Below, in pieces: positions 56,579 through 63,998 of a stretch of 64,000 nucleotides of DNA (its first letter is position 1; every line of letters begins with the position of its first letter). The position numbers and the translations under genes are program-made. The DNA lies in NCBI RefSeq assembly GCF_000204195.1, contig NZ_AFBG01000019.1:496001-560000 (forward strand). Direction: 5' to 3'. This DNA is from Acidovorax radicis N35. Its GTDB lineage: Bacteria > Pseudomonadota > Gammaproteobacteria > Burkholderiales > Burkholderiaceae_C. The notes under the pieces are model-generated. The model did no database searches. It saw nothing but the letters and a program-made list of their open reading frames with translations, and was not told the DNA's origin.

Positions 56579-57709
56579 TCACGAAAGCTGAAATTGCCCC
56601 AGCGGCTGTGGCCGCCCGTTGAGCACCAGCTCCACCTGGTGCGCGCCGGGGTAGTGGGTGCGTGTGGTCATCTGCTGCAGCGACAGCGTCTTGCCCACCG
56701 CCACGGTGGCGCCGGGCGGTATGTCCAGCGTCTGCAGCTTGAACACCTTGGGCGCCGCACCGCCGTGGGCCTTGACGTAGTGCACCTTCAGGTCCGCAAG
56801 CACGCGCTGGGGCTGGGGTGTGGGGTTGTGCAGTTCGGCCTCGATGCGCACCTTGTCGCCGATGCGCGCGCAGGCGGGCACCACGCGTGCGGCCCGCACG
56901 TCCAGCGCCACGGCATGGCCCACGCCCAGGGCATCGAGCGCGCCAGCGTCGCCGCGTTTGATGAGAAAACGCAGGCCGTGGCGCACCAGGGCTGCACGCG
57001 GCGCGGGCGCGCCCTGCAGCCATGTGCGCGCGGTGCCTACGGCCAGATCGGGGTGGTCCTTGGCGATATCGCCCAGGTGGTTGGCGACCGAGCGGCGCAC
57101 ATAAGACGATGGGTCGTCCTTGAGCGCATCGAGCAACGGCAGGGCCAGCTGCGGGTTGTTCTGGAATGCAGGCAAACGCGGCGCCCAGGGCAAGCGGGGC
57201 CGCGTGCCTTCGCTCACCAGACGGCGCACATGGGCGTTGTCGTCCTGCGCCCAGTCCCGCAGCCGCGCTAGCGTGGCGCCCTGGTGGTGCAGCAGGTAGG
57301 GGCGGATGCAGAACTCGGCCGTAAAGCGCTGGGTGAGCGCGTGCTGCGCGGCCATGGCCGCCTCGAAATGCGGCAGGCCGTATGTGCCGATGTAGATGCT
57401 GTGCGGCAGGTACAAAAAGGCGCTATAGGGGCGGTCACCCGCATCGGGCTCACCGGCGGCATCGATGCCCATCGGCGGGTCCATCGAATCGACCAGCACG
57501 CCCAGCGCACGCGGCACGTCTTGCGGCAGGTGGGCCTGCAGGGCGTGCGCAATGCGCTGGCCGCGCGCCATCAGCTCCAGCGATTCGTAGCCGGGCTGTA
57601 CTTGCTGCAGAAACGCGGTGGTGTCGAACTTGCGCCACGCACGGCGCACCATGGCCGCGATGCGCGGGGGCACGGTGTCATTCAGCAGGTATTTGAGAGG
57701 CTCGGCCAT
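56579..57709 (-). CDS. AlkC-type DNA alkylation repair protein with C-terminal Ig-like domain
   Basis: A 376-residue protein. The N-terminal ~270 residues are HEAT-repeat helices with features of AlkC/AlkD 3-methyladenine DNA glycosylases (DNAHVRRLVSEGTRPRLPWAPRLP, SSYVRRSVANHLGDIAKDHP). The last ~95 residues look like an all-beta Ig-like domain (VRIEAELHNPTPQPQRVLADLKVHYV, split here as KVRIEAELHNPT and DLKVHYVKAHG) known from some AlkC proteins. The enzyme excises alkylated bases. Its place inside an acyl-CoA carboxylase operon is unexpected. ATG 57709 follows the carboxyltransferase gene by 23 bases. Confidence 0.85.
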   Translation of the reverse strand: MAEPLKYLLNDTVPPRIAAMVRRAWRKFDTTAFLQQVQPGYESLELMARGQRIAHALQAHLPQDVPRALGVLVDSMDPPMGIDAAGEPDAGDRPYSAFLYLPHSIYIGTYGLPHFEAAMAAQHALTQRFTAEFCIRPYLLHHQGATLARLRDWAQDDNAHVRRLVSEGTRPRLPWAPRLPAFQNNPQLALPLLDALKDDPSSYVRRSVANHLGDIAKDHPDLAVGTARTWLQGAPAPRAALVRHGLRFLIKRGDAGALDALGVGHAVALDVRAARVVPACARIGDKVRIEAELHNPTPQPQRVLADLKVHYVKAHGGAAPKVFKLQTLDIPPGATVAVGKTLSLQQMTTRTHYPGAHQVELVLNGRPQPLGQFQLS

Positions 57710-57732
57710 CGTAGGGATTGCGTGCGAAGCGC

Positions 57733-59346
57733 TTACATCCGCGCCACGCCAAAGCTCAGGGGCCGCAGCGTGCGGGCCTGGGCCTCGGCGCAGGTGTCCA
57801 GGCAAAACGCCAGCACGGCGCGCGTGTCGCGTGGGTCGATCACGCCGTCGTCCAGCAGCAGGCCGCTGGTGTAGAACGCATCGGCCTGGGCCTCGAACAT
57901 GGCGACGATCTTGTCGAACTGGGCCTGCGATTCGGCCGGGTCGGGCGTGATGCCTTTGCGCGCCAGCGCCGCCTCGGTCACGATCTGCATGGTGCGCGCA
58001 GCCTGCTCGCCGCCCATCACTGCCGTCTTGGCACCGGGCCAGCTGAACAGGAAGCGCGGCGCATAACCGCGCCCGCACATGCCGTAGTTGCCCGCACCAA
58101 AGCTGGCGCCGCACTGGATGGTGATCTGCGGCACGGAGGCGTTGGTCACAGCCTGGATCATCTTGCTGCCGTGCTTGATCATGCCGCCCTGCTCGCTGTC
58201 CTTGCCCACCATGTAGCCCGTGGTGTTCTGCAGGTAGATGATGGGGTGGCCCAGCTGGCACATCCAGTGGATGAAGTGTGTGGCCTTGTTGGCGCCCGCC
58301 ACGTCGATAGGCCCGTTGTTGCTGATGAAGCCCACCGCATGACCCTGGATGTGGCCCTGCGCGCACAAAGTGGCCATGCCGTAGCGGGCCTTGAATTCGA
58401 GCAGCTCCGAGCCATCCACCAACCGCGCCATCACCTCGCGCATGTCCACGGGTTGGCGCAGGTCGGCAGACATCAGGGACAGCAGGTCGTCTGCCGGCAA
58501 CAGAGGTACAGGCGCGCTCGGTCGCCGGGGCATATTCCAGCCCAGCTGCGCGACCACATCGCGCGCCAGGCCGATCGCCTCGCGGTCGTCCTGGGCCAGG
58601 TATTCGCCCAGGCCCGAGACGGACGTGTGCATCTCGGCGCCGCCCAGTTCTTCTTCGGTCGCAATCTCACCCGTCGCGGCCATGAGCAGCGGGGGCCCAG
58701 CCAGAAAGGCGCGCGAGCGGCCCTGCACCATGATCACCACATCCGACAAGCCCGGCATGTAGGCGCCGCCTGCGGTGCCCGAGCCGTGCTGCACGGTGAT
58801 GACCGGAATGCCCGCCGCCGACAGCCGCGCGAGGTTGCGGAACAGCGTGCCGCCGTGCACAAAACCTTCTACCCGGTAGCGCATGAGGTTGGCGCCTGCG
58901 CTCTCCACCAGGTGGATGAACGGCAAGCGGTTTTGCAGCGCGATTTCCTGCACGCGCAAGATCTTTTCCAGGCCCATGGGCTGGATGGCGCCGGCCTCGA
59001 TGCCCGAATCGCTGGCCACCACCATGCAGCGCACGCCACCGACAAAGCCGATGCCCGCGACCATGCCGCCACCGGGCACGGACTTCTCGGGGTCTTTCAC
59101 GTCCTGCAGGTAGCCCGCCAGCGTGCACAGCGGCAGCCAGGGCGCACCCGCATCCAGCAGCAGTGCCACGCGCTGGCGCGGCAGCAGCTGGCCGCGTTTT
59201 TCAAACTGGGGCAGCGACCGGGACGAGGCGGCGGCGGCGCGGTCTTCCAGCGCGCGCAGGGCATGAAGGCGGGCCTGCAGCGCCGCGCGGCGTTGGGTGG
59301 CCTCGGCGCTGCCTGGGTTGAATCGGGAAGTGAAGACGGCGGTCAT
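57733..59346 (-). CDS. Acyl-CoA carboxylase beta subunit (carboxyltransferase; MCC/GCC-like)
   Basis: A 537-residue carboxyltransferase. N-terminal half: KRGQLLPRQRVALLLDAGAPW, VESAGANL and GSGTAGGAYMPGLSD. C-terminal half: NNGPIDVAGANKATHFIHW, IYLQNTTGYMVG and CGASFGAGNYGMCGRGY. This is the beta chain of an alpha6-beta6-type 3-methylcrotonyl- or geranyl-CoA carboxylase-like enzyme; the exact acyl group cannot be told here. It is translationally coupled to the SDR gene (4-base overlap). Confidence 0.92.
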   Translation of the reverse strand: MTAVFTSRFNPGSAEATQRRAALQARLHALRALEDRAAAASSRSLPQFEKRGQLLPRQRVALLLDAGAPWLPLCTLAGYLQDVKDPEKSVPGGGMVAGIGFVGGVRCMVVASDSGIEAGAIQPMGLEKILRVQEIALQNRLPFIHLVESAGANLMRYRVEGFVHGGTLFRNLARLSAAGIPVITVQHGSGTAGGAYMPGLSDVVIMVQGRSRAFLAGPPLLMAATGEIATEEELGGAEMHTSVSGLGEYLAQDDREAIGLARDVVAQLGWNMPRRPSAPVPLLPADDLLSLMSADLRQPVDMREVMARLVDGSELLEFKARYGMATLCAQGHIQGHAVGFISNNGPIDVAGANKATHFIHWMCQLGHPIIYLQNTTGYMVGKDSEQGGMIKHGSKMIQAVTNASVPQITIQCGASFGAGNYGMCGRGYAPRFLFSWPGAKTAVMGGEQAARTMQIVTEAALARKGITPDPAESQAQFDKIVAMFEAQADAFYTSGLLLDDGVIDPRDTRAVLAFCLDTCAEAQARTLRPLSFGVARM

Positions 59347-60272
59347 GCGGCCTCGGTCTTGGGGGTGTGGGAAGGTGCAAACACCTGCGGCACCTGCGCG
59401 CGGTGAAAGCCGTCAAACGGCCGCACGGCCGGGTGTGCTGCGGCAGTGGCACCAGGCGGGCGCTGCGGCCAGCCCATGCGCACCTGGGGCCGCGCGCCGT
59501 CAACCCGCAACGTGGTGCCGCTGATGAAGCTGGCTGCCGGGCTGAGCAAAAAGGTGATGGCCGCCGACACCTCGGCCTCATTGCCAAAGCGCCCAAGCGG
59601 CACCGTGCGCGGCATGGCACGCAGCATGTCTGCCGCCTCGGGCGGGTAGTTGTCCATGCCGCTGGAGGCGATGTAACCCGGCGCCACGGCGTTCACGCGC
59701 ACACCGCTGTGCGCCCATTCCAGCGCTGCCGTTTCCGTCAAGCTGACCATGCCCGCGCGCGCAGCCCCGCTGTGCCCCATGCCCGGCATGGAGCCCCACA
59801 TGTCGGCCACGATGTTGACGATGGAGCCGCCGTGCTGCGCCATCCACTGCCGATAACACTCACGCGCCATCAAAAAGCCGCCCGTGAGGTTGGTGTGCAG
59901 CACGGCCTCCCAGCCCTTGGCGCTGATGGATTCGAGCGGCGACATGAACTGCCCGCCCGCGTTGTTGACCAGCGCATCGATGCGGCCCTGCGCAGCAAGG
60001 ACTTGCTGCACCAGCGCGACCACGGCTTCTTCAGAGCGGATGTCGCACACCTCGCAGGACACACGGCCGCCATCAGCGGTGATCTCTTCGGCCACGGCCA
60101 GCAGCTTTTCTGGCTTGCGCCCCACCAGCACCACATGCGCGCCCAGGTGCGCCAGTTCGTGTGCCGTGCACCGGCCAATGCCCGAGCCACCGCCGGTGAC
60201 CACCACCACCTGGCCCTGGAACAGGCCCGGAGCAAACACAGACTGGTAGGCGTTGCGCGCAGTGGGGGCCAT
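59343..60272 (-). CDS. SDR family oxidoreductase, PECR/AtuG-like (non-canonical active site)
   Basis: A 309-residue short-chain dehydrogenase. The nucleotide motif TGGGSGIG lies at about residues 26-33, and NNAGG at about 101-105. The usual Tyr-x-x-x-Lys is replaced: the region reads MGHSGAARAGMVSLTETAALEWA, much as in human peroxisomal trans-2-enoyl-CoA reductase (VHSGAARAGV). This suggests an enoyl- or dienoyl-CoA substrate. A Pro/Ala-rich C-terminal tail of about 45 residues is unusual. It follows the TetR gene by 24 bases. Confidence 0.85.
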   Translation of the reverse strand: MAPTARNAYQSVFAPGLFQGQVVVVTGGGSGIGRCTAHELAHLGAHVVLVGRKPEKLLAVAEEITADGGRVSCEVCDIRSEEAVVALVQQVLAAQGRIDALVNNAGGQFMSPLESISAKGWEAVLHTNLTGGFLMARECYRQWMAQHGGSIVNIVADMWGSMPGMGHSGAARAGMVSLTETAALEWAHSGVRVNAVAPGYIASSGMDNYPPEAADMLRAMPRTVPLGRFGNEAEVSAAITFLLSPAASFISGTTLRVDGARPQVRMGWPQRPPGATAAAHPAVRPFDGFHRAQVPQVFAPSHTPKTEAA

Positions 60273-60296
60273 GGTGACTCTGCCTTGATGGGGTTG

Positions 60297-61046
60297 TTAT
60301 GAACGGATAAACAAGGCGAGTGCCTCGTCGGTGAGCGCGTCGAGCGACTTGCCCTTCTTGGGCGAGAACCATTGCACCGCCCAGTTGAGCGCCCCAAAGA
60401 TGAACAGCCGCGCCACACCGGGCTCGGCCTGCAGCGCACCCTGCTTTGCCAGCGCTTCCAGCACAGGCATCCAGGTGGCCTCGTAGCTGTCCTTGATACG
60501 GGCAATGCCCTTGCGCTGCGCGGGCGTGAGCGAGCGCCATTCGTACAGCATCACCGGGATGAAGCTGCTGCGGGGCCCGAGCAGGATCTCGAAGTGGTGG
60601 CGAATGAGCGTGTGCAATTGCTCGCGCGGTGTGGCCGTGGCGGGCAGTGCATTGAGTGCCTGCTGCTGGCTTTGTGTGGCCATGGTCATGCCCTCGCTCA
60701 TCACGGCATAGAGCAGCGCGCTTTTGCTTTCGAAGTGGTAGAAGGGCGAGCCACTGTGCATGCCCGCCGCCGCCGCAATGTCGCGCGTGCTGGTGGCGGC
60801 GAAGCCCTGGGTGCGGAACAGCTTGGCCGCGCCGTCCATGAGCTTGCGACGGCGGTTGCCGTCGTCCAGTTCTTCGGCTGTCTTGCGGGGGCGGCCGCGG
60901 GGGCGGCGGGTGGTTTCTTCGGTGGGGGATTGTGTTGTGGTTGCCGAGTTGGCGCTGAGGGGCGCTACGGCCTTGCTGCGGGGGCGGGCCGGGGGCTTCT
61001 TGAGAGTGGGGGCGATGGCGCGGGTGCGCGGCACGGGTGAGTCCAT
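60297..61046 (-). CDS. TetR family transcriptional regulator with an AT-hook-like N-terminal extension
   Basis: A 249-residue regulator. The HTH lies at about residues 60-110 (GAAKLFRTQGFAATSTRDIAAAAGMHSGSPFYHFESKSALLYAV, given in part as STRDIAAAAGM). It is preceded by a ~55-residue basic, proline-rich extension with TRRPRGRPRKTAEE, an AT-hook-like GRPRK motif. Such TetR proteins sense acyl-CoA or its precursors. It is the first gene of the ten-gene operon, and an inverted repeat of 38 bases begins 21 bases upstream of its ATG, so autoregulation is likely. Confidence 0.88.
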   Translation of the reverse strand: MDSPVPRTRAIAPTLKKPPARPRSKAVAPLSANSATTTQSPTEETTRRPRGRPRKTAEELDDGNRRRKLMDGAAKLFRTQGFAATSTRDIAAAAGMHSGSPFYHFESKSALLYAVMSEGMTMATQSQQQALNALPATATPREQLHTLIRHHFEILLGPRSSFIPVMLYEWRSLTPAQRKGIARIKDSYEATWMPVLEALAKQGALQAEPGVARLFIFGALNWAVQWFSPKKGKSLDALTDEALALFIRS

Positions 61047-61066
61047 GCAGGCACGATAGCAAAACT

Positions 61067-61104
61067 GTTTATTTTTAGCAAGCAAGTGCTTTGTAAAAAT
61101 AAAC
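61067..61104. promoter_or_regulatory. Palindromic operator of the TetR gene
   Basis: A 38-base imperfect palindrome, GTTTATTTTTA...TAAAAATAAAC, with 16 of 19 half-site positions matching. Its core AAGCA-N5-CTTTG recurs upstream of livH and, more weakly, of the gene at 44289. Its position directly before the TetR start fits autorepression. Confidence 0.7.
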
Positions 61105-61154
61105 TCTCGAATTAGGTAACGATTTTGGCGGCTGAATTCTTGGATGCATTTTGG

Positions 61155-61198
61155 CGTCTTCCGTCCATCCATAAAGCGTTGGAAGCTATTGTTTCTAT
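61155..61198. repeat. Half copy of the small palindromic repeat family
   Basis: CCATCCATAAAGCGTTGGAAGC then TATTGTTTCTAT: one arm of the family with a degenerate stem. Confidence 0.5.
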
Positions 61199-61230
61199 GG
61201 TTGCCTGAGTGTCTTTGCAGAGGGCGGAGG

Positions 61231-61912
61231 CCGGGGTGTGCGCCCGGCGGCGCAGTAACTTTCTCTTGGGTCGCCAAGAGAAAGTCACCAAAGAGAAGGC
61301 GACCCTGCTGTCTGCGACCCCTTCGCTGCGCTGCGGGGCAACCTGGGGTGCTCGGTCACGGAGTGCACCGCAGAACTCGCTGCGCGCCATTGGCGCTCCG
61401 CTCGGACAACTGCGGTAAGTTAGTTCACGAAGCACGCGTGTCCTTCGGCACACATGCCACCCCGCGCCCTGCGCGCCCCAGGCGCATCCAGAAGGGAACC
61501 CGCAGCAGCCGGACATCCATTCGGGCCGTCGCTGCGCTCGGCTCCATCTCGCGGGCGCAAGCGCCGCGCGCTGCGCAAGCACGGCCGAGCGAAGCAAAGG
61601 CCCGTGTGGCTGTTTGGATGTTCGGCTGTTGGATGTTGGGCTGCCCCCCCTGCTGGCTGCGCCTGCGGCGGGGCGGTTGTGGGGTGGCATGGGCGTCGAA
61701 GCGCCCGTGCTTCGTGCTCTGACTCGCCGCAGTTGTCCGAGCGGAGCGCCGCAGGCGCGCAGTGAGTTCTGCGGCGCACCCCGCAACCGCCCCGACGCAG
61801 GTTTGCCCCATAGCGAAGCGAAGGGGTCGCAGACTGGGGGTCGCCTTTTCTTTGGTGACTTTCTTTTGGCGAAGCAAAAGAAAGTTACTCGCATGCCGGG
61901 CGACTCCCGGCT
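61231..61912. repeat. ~680-bp imperfect inverted repeat
   Basis: The outer ends CCGGGGTGTGCGCCCGG...GTAAC (61231-61259) and GTTAC...CCGGGCGACTCCCGG (61884-61910) are inverted copies, and inward segments continue the match: AAGTCACCAAAGAGAAGGCGACC at 61283-61305 against its near inverse GGTCGCCTTTTCTTTGGTGACTT at 61846-61868 (both written here only by position and partial sequence). Each end also holds its own small hairpin (ACTTTCTCTT / AAGAGAAAGT). Open frames of up to ~280 codons on both strands are by-products of the symmetry and lack protein-like features. Confidence 0.65.
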
Positions 61913-61991
61913 CCCGCACTCAACACGGGCATGCAGTAGCCACCGCACAAAAGCTTCGACAGGCTCAACCCGAACGAATGGGGCGAGAGTG

Positions 61992-62048
61992 AACTATAAA
62001 AACAATAGCTGCCAGCGCTTTATGTATAAGCGCCGGCAGCCAAAAAAA
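61992..62048. repeat. Small palindromic repeat (AGCGCTTAT family), copy 7
   Basis: AACTATAAAAACAATAGCTGCC, AGCGCTTTATGTATAAGCG and CCGGCAGCCAAAAAAAGCC. Upstream of it CTTCGACAGGCTCAACCCG (about 61955-61973) is another widely distributed proteobacterial repeat motif. Confidence 0.7.
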
Positions 62049-62154
62049 GCCTTAGAACCAACGATTCAAACCGCGCTGAAATCCGGCTTACGCTTTTACC
62101 GAAAGATCCAGCGTTCTGCTCCGCAGCCCTGCGCCGCTACGCGGTGATCTAACT

Positions 62155-62931
62155 TCAGACTGCGCTGAAGTCAGGTTTTCTCTTTTCCATAAACGCCGAG
62201 AACGCTTCCCGCGCTGCCGGCTCGCGCAACATGCGCCCAAAGCTCTCGCCCTCTTCCGCCATCACCTCCAGCACCTTCGCCGTCTGCCCACCCTTCATCA
62301 ACCGCTTGGTTTCGATGAGCGACGACAACGGCTTGGCCGCCAGCTTCTTGGCCTGCGCCTGCGCCACTCCATTGCATTCGGTCGGCGGCACCACGCGGTT
62401 GACCAGCCCCACTTCCAACGCGGCCTCGGCCATGAACGGCTCGCCCAACAGCAAGGCTTCCGCAGCGCGGTGGTACCCCAGCATCTGCGGCACCAGCAGG
62501 CTCGATGCGGCCTCGGGGCACAGGCCCAGATTGACGAAGGGCATGGAGAACGCCGCGTTGTCGCCCGCATAGACCAGGTCGCAATGGAACAGCATCGTCG
62601 TGCCAATGCCCACGGCCGGGCCACACACCGAGGCGATCACGGGCTTGGGGAAGGTGGCGATGCCGCGCAGAAAACGGAACACGGGCGAGTCCTGCGTGGC
62701 GGGCGGCTGCTGCAAGAAATCGCCAATGTCATTGCCCGCACTGAAGATCGCCACATCGCCCTGGAACACCACCACGCGCACGCTGGCATCGGCCTTGGCG
62801 GCATCAAGCGCATCGGCCATGGCGGCGTACATGTCGCGCGTGATGGAGTTCTTCTTGTCCACGCGGTTGAAGGTGATGGTGGTCACGCCCGCTTCGGTGT
62901 GGGCAAGGATGTCTTGGGTGGCTTCGGTCAT
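62155..62931 (-). CDS. Enoyl-CoA hydratase/isomerase family protein (ECI/PaaG-like)
   Basis: A 258-residue crotonase. GDVAIFSAGNDIGDFLQ and CGPAVGIGTTMLFHCDLVYA give the CoA/oxyanion sites. At the active site it reads FSMPFVNLGLCPEAASS: the first hydratase glutamate is replaced while the PEAAS glutamate is present, the pattern of enoyl-CoA isomerases. The start ATG 62931 is preceded by a weak AGGG-like site. A degenerate copy of its 3' end may lie at 62064-62136. Confidence 0.85.
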   Translation of the reverse strand: MTEATQDILAHTEAGVTTITFNRVDKKNSITRDMYAAMADALDAAKADASVRVVVFQGDVAIFSAGNDIGDFLQQPPATQDSPVFRFLRGIATFPKPVIASVCGPAVGIGTTMLFHCDLVYAGDNAAFSMPFVNLGLCPEAASSLLVPQMLGYHRAAEALLLGEPFMAEAALEVGLVNRVVPPTECNGVAQAQAKKLAAKPLSSLIETKRLMKGGQTAKVLEVMAEEGESFGRMLREPAAREAFSAFMEKRKPDFSAV

Positions 62932-62999
62932 GGTGGTAAGGGTTCCGGGGGCTGATGGATGGAGGAAAGAGTGCACGTGCAGAGCAACGGGCCGGCTTC

Positions 63000-63848
63000 C
63001 TATTCCTTGTAGTAAACGATCTGGTGGCTGGTGGCGAGCATGGTGCCGGCCTCGTTCCACAGCTGCACGGTCTGGTCAAAGAATCCGTTGCGGAACTCCT
63101 GCCCGCGCGCCTGGCCGAGCAGGAAGCCCGTGCCCGTGGCCTGCAGCTGCTCTGCCGTGGCGTGGAAGTACACGGTGATCGACACCGTGCCCGCAGGCAC
63201 CTGGCGCGCACGGCGCAGCCACACGCGGGGGAAGAACACATCAGCCAATGCGGACAGCGCCACAAAGTCGATCGGCCGGGGCGGCGCATCGCGCATCCAC
63301 AACTGCGTAAGGCTGTGGTCGCCGCTGCCGTCCCAGGTGCGCGGGATGAAGCCGGCAATGGGGCGCATCTCATACCGGTTGAGCCACTCGACTGCGCCCG
63401 GGGGCGCCACGATGGCCTTGTGCTCTGCGGGCGGGGGCACCTCGGGCATGGGCACATCGCCCACACTCCAGGTCTCACGGCGCACCGCCGTGACGGCCGT
63501 GGCGGTGGTGGTGACCACCTGCGCGCCGTCAGCACCGGCCTGCAGGATCGACAGCGTCCAGTGCTGGGTAGAGCGGTTGGTGCGCACGGGCGTTGCCTGC
63601 ACGGTGAACGCACCGGCTGTCAGTGCGCCCGCGTAGTTGACGGTGAGCGACAACGGGTCGCCGAGCCGGTCAGGGTGCTGCAGGATGGCCTGTAGCAGCG
63701 TGGCGGCGGTGATGCCACCAAACGGGCCCACCATGTTCCAGTAGCCGGGGTGGGTCTGTCCTTCGTACTGGCCTGCGGTAGCCGATGGCGAAGACGCCAG
63801 TTGCAGCGCTTCGTCCAGGGGGTGATGGCGTGAGGATGAAGTCGTCAT
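63000..63848 (-). CDS. TesB-like acyl-CoA thioesterase domain protein
   Basis: A 282-residue double-hotdog protein. GYWNMVGPFGGITAATLLQAIL at the first hotdog, a separate second domain with DHSLTQLWMRDAPPRPIDFVALSALADVFFPR, and QIVYYKE at the end, match the acyl-CoA thioesterase (4HBT_3/TesB-like) family. It lies 68 bases upstream of the crotonase gene on the same strand, so both probably belong to one transcript with the partial hydrolase upstream. Confidence 0.85.
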   Translation of the reverse strand: MTTSSSRHHPLDEALQLASSPSATAGQYEGQTHPGYWNMVGPFGGITAATLLQAILQHPDRLGDPLSLTVNYAGALTAGAFTVQATPVRTNRSTQHWTLSILQAGADGAQVVTTTATAVTAVRRETWSVGDVPMPEVPPPAEHKAIVAPPGAVEWLNRYEMRPIAGFIPRTWDGSGDHSLTQLWMRDAPPRPIDFVALSALADVFFPRVWLRRARQVPAGTVSITVYFHATAEQLQATGTGFLLGQARGQEFRNGFFDQTVQLWNEAGTMLATSHQIVYYKE

Positions 63849-63878
63849 GATGCTGCGAGTGTGCCGTCAAATGAGCGA

Positions 63879-63998
63879 TCAGGCCGTCGTCCCGGTGACT
63901 TCAGGGGACACACCGCCCAGGCCCACCAGCACAGCCGCCGCACGCGGCCACAGGCTCTGGCGGAACTGGTCGCGAAAGAACCCGAAGTGCCCGATGCG
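63879..63998 (-). CDS. Alpha/beta hydrolase-like protein, C-terminal fragment
   Basis: The last 39 codons before the stop at 63879-63881 read RIGHFGFFRDQFRQSLWPRA..., continuing off the right edge. An IGHFGFFR...LW motif near the C-terminus is typical of a family of alpha/beta-hydrolase-fold proteins, where the histidine would be the catalytic one. The fragment is short, so the identification is tentative. It is the upstream neighbour of the thioesterase gene (30 bases). Confidence 0.6.
   Translation of the reverse strand, partial: RIGHFGFFRDQFRQSLWPRAAAVLVGLGGVSPEVTGTTA

Noticed and set aside
57733..59346. Firm assignment of the carboxylase as 3-methylcrotonyl-CoA or geranyl-CoA carboxylase
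   Set aside because: The distinguishing active-site residue could not be placed reliably by eye, and the gene context matches neither pathway completely.
61112..61948. Long minus- and plus-strand frames in the 61-62 kb region
   Set aside because: They read through the inverted repeat, look alike on both strands because of its symmetry, and have Arg/Pro/Ala-rich composition.
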